This document shows, one piece after another, positions 5,736-8,306 of a stretch of 8,306 bases of DNA. This stretch comes from Treponema sp. GTDB taxonomy: Bacteria > Spirochaetota > Spirochaetia > Treponematales > Breznakiellaceae. Both the position numbers and the translations under genes were made by a program. The stretch is from assembly GCA_031288575.1 (NCBI GenBank), contig JAITRD010000265.1:1-8306 (forward strand), read 5' to 3'. Under the pieces are notes generated by a model. The model was given only the letters and a program-made list of their open reading frames with translations. It made no database searches and was not told where the DNA came from. Each line of letters opens with the position of its first letter. Within the stretch, counting starts at the first letter, position 1.

Positions 5736-7016
5736 ATGGGCGGTATGGTGAGTTTGTTATGCGCCGAAGTAAAGCTTCCGAAGATGCTGAGGGTGAAACA
5801 GCTTTTTGACCGGCAGCGGATCGATGTCCCGGATATTCCGGCGGCGGTTTTTGCCGAATTGTCCCGGCCGGAATTGGGGGACCCAATCAGGGGGGGGATG
5901 CGGATTGCCATTACCTGCGGCAGCCGGGGGCTTGCCAACGCGGCCCTTATCACCCGGTCCGTCGCCGATTTTGTAAAATCCCGGGGCGCCCTTCCCTTTG
6001 TGGTGCCCGCCATGGGAAGCCACGGCGGGGCCACCGCCGAAGGCCAGCGGGCCCTCATAGAAAGCTACGGGGTTACCGAAGACTTTATCGGCTGCCCCAT
6101 CCTTTCATCCATGGAAACCGTGGCCGTCGGGGAAAGCGAAGAAGGCCACAGGGTCCGGATAGACCGGAACGCCGCGGAGGCGGAGGGGATCATCGTGGCG
6201 GGACGGATCAAACCCCATACGGATTTTCACGGGCCCTATGAAAGCGGGATCATGAAGATGATGGCTATTGGGCTCGGCAAACGGGAGGGGGCGGATATCT
6301 GCCACCAAAACGGTTTCGGCCAGATGGCCCGGATGGTCCCCATGTTCGGCCGGTGTATTATCAAAAACGCCCCGGTTATGCTGGGCTTCGGCATTCTGGA
6401 AAACGCCTACGGGGAAACCTGCAAATTTGCCGCCCTCCGGCCCGGGGAGATCGAGGAAAAGGAGCCCCCCCTCCTGGAGGAGGCCCGGGGCCACCTTCCC
6501 CTTATCCGCTTTGAAAGTACCGACGTGCTGGTGGTGGACCGGATAGGAAAGGATATTTCCGGGGACGGGATGGATCCTAATATTACCGGGGCAAGCCCCT
6601 GTTCCCCCTATGTTTCCGGGGGCATTAAGGCCGGACGGACCGTCATCCTGGACCTTACCCCGGAAACCCACGGAACCGCCATGGGCATCGGCGCCGCCCA
6701 TGCCATAACCCGCCGGCTTTTTAACAAAATCGATTACGAGGCTTCCTATGTAAATGCTATCACCTCCCGGGGCATTGATTTTGTCCGGATCCCCTGCATT
6801 CTGGACACCGACCGGGAGGCCGTCCAGCTTGCCCTGCGGACCTGTACCGGCCATGATCCGGAGCATCCCCGGATCATCCGTATCGCCGACAGCCTCCATA
6901 CGGAAACCGTCTGGATCTCCGAGGCCCTGCAAGGGGAAGCGGAGGCCAATAAGCGGGTCCAAATAGAAAGCGGGCCTGAACCCTGGCCTTTTAATAAGGA
7001 AGGAAATTTATGGTGA
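5736..7016 (+). CDS. LarA-like (DUF2088) protein, putative nickel-pincer hydroxyacid racemase/epimerase
   Basis: 426 residues from the ATG at 5736, with AAGGA about 10 nt upstream (an ATG at 5745 is an alternative). The reading frame stays open back to 5283, but that part is antisense to the kinase and is not coding. The N-terminal DUF2088-like domain holds IAITCGSRG (~57-65) and VVPAMGSHGGATAEGQ (~89-104); then come IVAGRIKPHTDF (~153-164) and YESGIMKMMAIGLGK (~168-182). In L. plantarum LarA the catalytic histidines are H108 and H174, the lysine that carries the nickel-pincer cofactor is K184, and a nickel ligand is H200. The matching residues here are H96, H161, K174 and H190: 65, 13 and 16 apart against 66, 10 and 16. 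The fold and chemistry are thus likely conserved, while the substrate is not lactate by default. Context with a tetronate kinase and PdxA2 suggests epimerisation at C2 of an acid sugar (inference). The LarB/C/E cofactor genes are not in the window. It overlaps the next gene by 7 nt. Confidence 0.8.
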   Translation: MGGMVSLLCAEVKLPKMLRVKQLFDRQRIDVPDIPAAVFAELSRPELGDPIRGGMRIAITCGSRGLANAALITRSVADFVKSRGALPFVVPAMGSHGGATAEGQRALIESYGVTEDFIGCPILSSMETVAVGESEEGHRVRIDRNAAEAEGIIVAGRIKPHTDFHGPYESGIMKMMAIGLGKREGADICHQNGFGQMARMVPMFGRCIIKNAPVMLGFGILENAYGETCKFAALRPGEIEEKEPPLLEEARGHLPLIRFESTDVLVVDRIGKDISGDGMDPNITGASPCSPYVSGGIKAGRTVILDLTPETHGTAMGIGAAHAITRRLFNKIDYEASYVNAITSRGIDFVRIPCILDTDREAVQLALRTCTGHDPEHPRIIRIADSLHTETVWISEALQGEAEANKRVQIESGPEPWPFNKEGNLW

Positions 7017-8122
7017 GTCCCGGGGAAAATGCCGGCCTTTCCGGGCCGGAAGCCCAAGAGGCCCCGCGGCCGGTCCTGGGCATCAGCATCGGGGACCCCG
7101 CGGGGATAGGCCCCGAAATTACGGTAAAGGCCCTTTCGCTTCCCCTTATTTACGAAAGGGCCATACCCCTGGTCTATGCCGACAGGATCGTGCTGGAGGA
7201 CGCCCTGGAGCTAACGGGGAAAAATTTTACCCTCCGGGCGGTGGAGGCCCCCGGGGATGCCCGGGGGGTATTCGGGACCATTGATTATATGGACGCCGGG
7301 TTCCTCAAAAGGGGGAATTATGCCTACGGCCAGGTCCGGGCCGCGTCCGGGGAGGCCGCCTTCCGGTATGTGGCTGCCGCCATCAGGGACGCCCTGGCGG
7401 GGGGCACCGCCGCCGTGGTAACCGGCCCTATTAATAAGGAAGCAATTAACCTCGCCGGCCATCATTTCCCGGGGCATACGGAAATTTTTGCCCGCTATAC
7501 CAACACCCGGGATTACGGGATGCTCCTCTCCGCGGGAAACCTCCCGGGGACATCCCCCGGGGGCCTCCGGGTAATCCATGTTACCACCCACGTTTCCCTG
7601 CGGGAAGCCTGCGATCTTATCACCAAAGACCGGGTGCTTAAAACCATAAACCTGGCGGGCCTGGCCCTGAAACTTATGGGAAGCCCCCGGCGGCGTATCG
7701 CCGTGGCGGGCCTTAACCCCCACGCCTCGGAAAAGGGCCTTTTCGGGGACGAGGAGGCCCGGGAGATAGGCCCCGCGGTGGAAGCGGCCCGGGCGGAAGG
7801 GCTGGATGTAAGCGGCCCGGTGCCGCCGGATACGGTCTTTGTCAGGGCCCTGGGGGGAGACTTTGACATAGTGGTGGCCATGTACCATGACCAGGGGCAT
7901 ATCCCCCTGAAACTTTGCGGTTTCAGGATGGATCCCCTTACGGGGCTTTACACCCAAATGAGCGGCGTTAATACCACCATCGGCCTTCCCGTCATCCGCA
8001 CCTCGGTGGACCACGGCACCGCCTTTGACAGGGCCGGCAAAAATTTGTCCAACGAGGGCAGCATGGCGGAGGCCCTGAACATGGCGGTGATTTTTGTTAA
8101 AAACCGGGGAGCGGTAGTATAG
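7010..8122 (+). CDS. pdxA2: PdxA2-type 4-phospho-tetronate 3-dehydrogenase (PdxA family)
   Basis: 370 residues. A ~21-residue nonconserved N-terminal extension precedes the family start PVLGISIGDPAGIGPE. Visible active-site residues are H156-T157 of GHTE (substrate in E. coli PdxA H136/T137), metal ligands H194 (TTHVSL), H238 (NPHASEKGLFG) and H293 (YHDQGH), and substrate residues K301, N321 and R330 (VIRTSVDHGTAFD). PdxA proper oxidises 4-phosphohydroxythreonine in B6 synthesis. PdxA2 paralogues next to DUF1537 kinases oxidise 4-phospho-D-threonate or 4-phospho-D-erythronate at C3, with decarboxylation to dihydroxyacetone phosphate. The divergent kinase and the partner gene favour PdxA2. Relative to E. 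coli PdxA there is an insertion of ~8 residues near 175-184 and another of ~11 near 307-318. The start codon overlaps the stop of the LarA-like gene (ATGGTGA), with AAGGAAGG just upstream, so the two are probably translationally coupled. A role in B6 synthesis cannot be fully excluded. Confidence 0.9.
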   Translation: MVSPGENAGLSGPEAQEAPRPVLGISIGDPAGIGPEITVKALSLPLIYERAIPLVYADRIVLEDALELTGKNFTLRAVEAPGDARGVFGTIDYMDAGFLKRGNYAYGQVRAASGEAAFRYVAAAIRDALAGGTAAVVTGPINKEAINLAGHHFPGHTEIFARYTNTRDYGMLLSAGNLPGTSPGGLRVIHVTTHVSLREACDLITKDRVLKTINLAGLALKLMGSPRRRIAVAGLNPHASEKGLFGDEEAREIGPAVEAARAEGLDVSGPVPPDTVFVRALGGDFDIVVAMYHDQGHIPLKLCGFRMDPLTGLYTQMSGVNTTIGLPVIRTSVDHGTAFDRAGKNLSNEGSMAEALNMAVIFVKNRGAVV

Positions 8123-8172
8123 TATAGCCCCGGTCCCGGCGGCAGTCCCTGTGCGGGGAGCGGGAAGCTTCA

Positions 8173-8207
8173 CCGGGTTAATTTTTTATTAAACCGGCAA
8201 ATTTTTT
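8173..8207 (+). terminator. terminator-like hairpin after the LarA-like/PdxA2 operon
   Basis: CCGGGTTAAT (8173-8182) pairs with ATTAAACCGG (8188-8197) across a five-T loop, with one G-A mismatch. It is followed by CAAA and then six T (8202-8207). It begins 50 nt after the PdxA2 stop. The lower half of the stem is AT-rich and the T run starts 4 nt after the stem, so termination strength is uncertain. Because the hairpin lies just before the next promoter it could also serve as an operator. Confidence 0.5.
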
Positions 8208-8208
8208 C

Positions 8209-8237
8209 TTGACAGGCGGTTTTTTTTATAATATCAT
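8209..8237 (+). promoter_or_regulatory. near-consensus sigma70 promoter for an unseen downstream gene
   Basis: A perfect TTGACA (8209-8214) is followed by 17 nt and TATCAT (8232-8237, 5 of 6). A perfect TATAAT also occurs at 8227-8232, but with a spacer of only 12 nt, too short to pair with this -35. The spacer is T-rich. Transcription would start around 8244 and leave at least 60 nt of leader in the window with no plausible long reading frame. The final bases, AAGAGAGGG (8298-8306), resemble a ribosome binding site, so a gene may start just past the right edge. Confidence 0.6.
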
Positions 8238-8306
8238 ATGGGTAATCTTTGAAGTCCTATTGATTTGGATTTTAAGGCGATTTCATGTTGTTTTTTTAAG
8301 AGAGGG

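Noticed and set aside
6105..6962. Minus-strand open frame of 285 codons antisense to the LarA-like gene
   Set aside because: Same reasoning: compositional shadow of a conserved plus-strand gene.
7211..8173. Minus-strand open frame of 320 codons antisense to pdxA2
   Set aside because: Gly/Pro/His-rich with no recognisable domain; it mirrors the strongly supported PdxA frame.

Overview
The window looks like a chromosomal segment of a moderately GC-rich bacterium with CCGG-rich coding sequence. All seven genes are metabolic, housekeeping or sensory. I see no mobile elements, RNA genes or CRISPR arrays. The architecture of the membrane sensor (Cache-like sensor, two membrane segments, coiled coil, PAS, coiled coil) and the overall gene style suggest a spirochaete of the Treponema group, perhaps a gut lineage. 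That is an inference from memory, not a proven assignment.

Minus-strand block, 1-3956 (read right to left): a strong extended -10 promoter (3981-4009) is overlaid by an 8-bp inverted repeat. It drives a membrane-bound Cache/PAS protein with no visible output domain. 37 nt further on lies a cytoplasmic family 31 alpha-xylosidase (YicI type) with all key active-site residues present. After a 76-nt gap comes the 5' end of a ThiF/TcdA-type tRNA t6A dehydratase gene that runs off the left edge.

Central and right block, 4054-8122: a divergent acid-sugar module. On the minus strand are a DUF1537 four-carbon acid-sugar kinase and, 47 nt downstream, a small TSCPD (TIGR03905-type) protein. On the plus strand are a LarA-like (DUF2088) protein and a PdxA2-type dehydrogenase, overlapping by 7 nt. 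Established chemistry for DUF1537 + PdxA2 is phosphorylation of a tetronate (D-threonate or D-erythronate) at C4, then oxidation at C3 and decarboxylation to dihydroxyacetone phosphate. The LarA-like protein keeps the four residues of nickel-pincer lactate racemase at nearly the same spacing. I therefore propose that it epimerises C2 of the acid sugar, so that both C2 epimers can enter one kinase/dehydrogenase route. This is the most interesting hypothesis in the window.

The 78-bp gap between the divergent genes carries overlapping extended -10 promoters and a short dyad. The kinase appears to be read from a leaderless mRNA: it has no Shine-Dalgarno sequence, and its -10 box ends 7 nt before the ATG. 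The right edge (8123-8306) holds a terminator-like hairpin, then a near-consensus promoter pointing out of the window toward an unseen gene.
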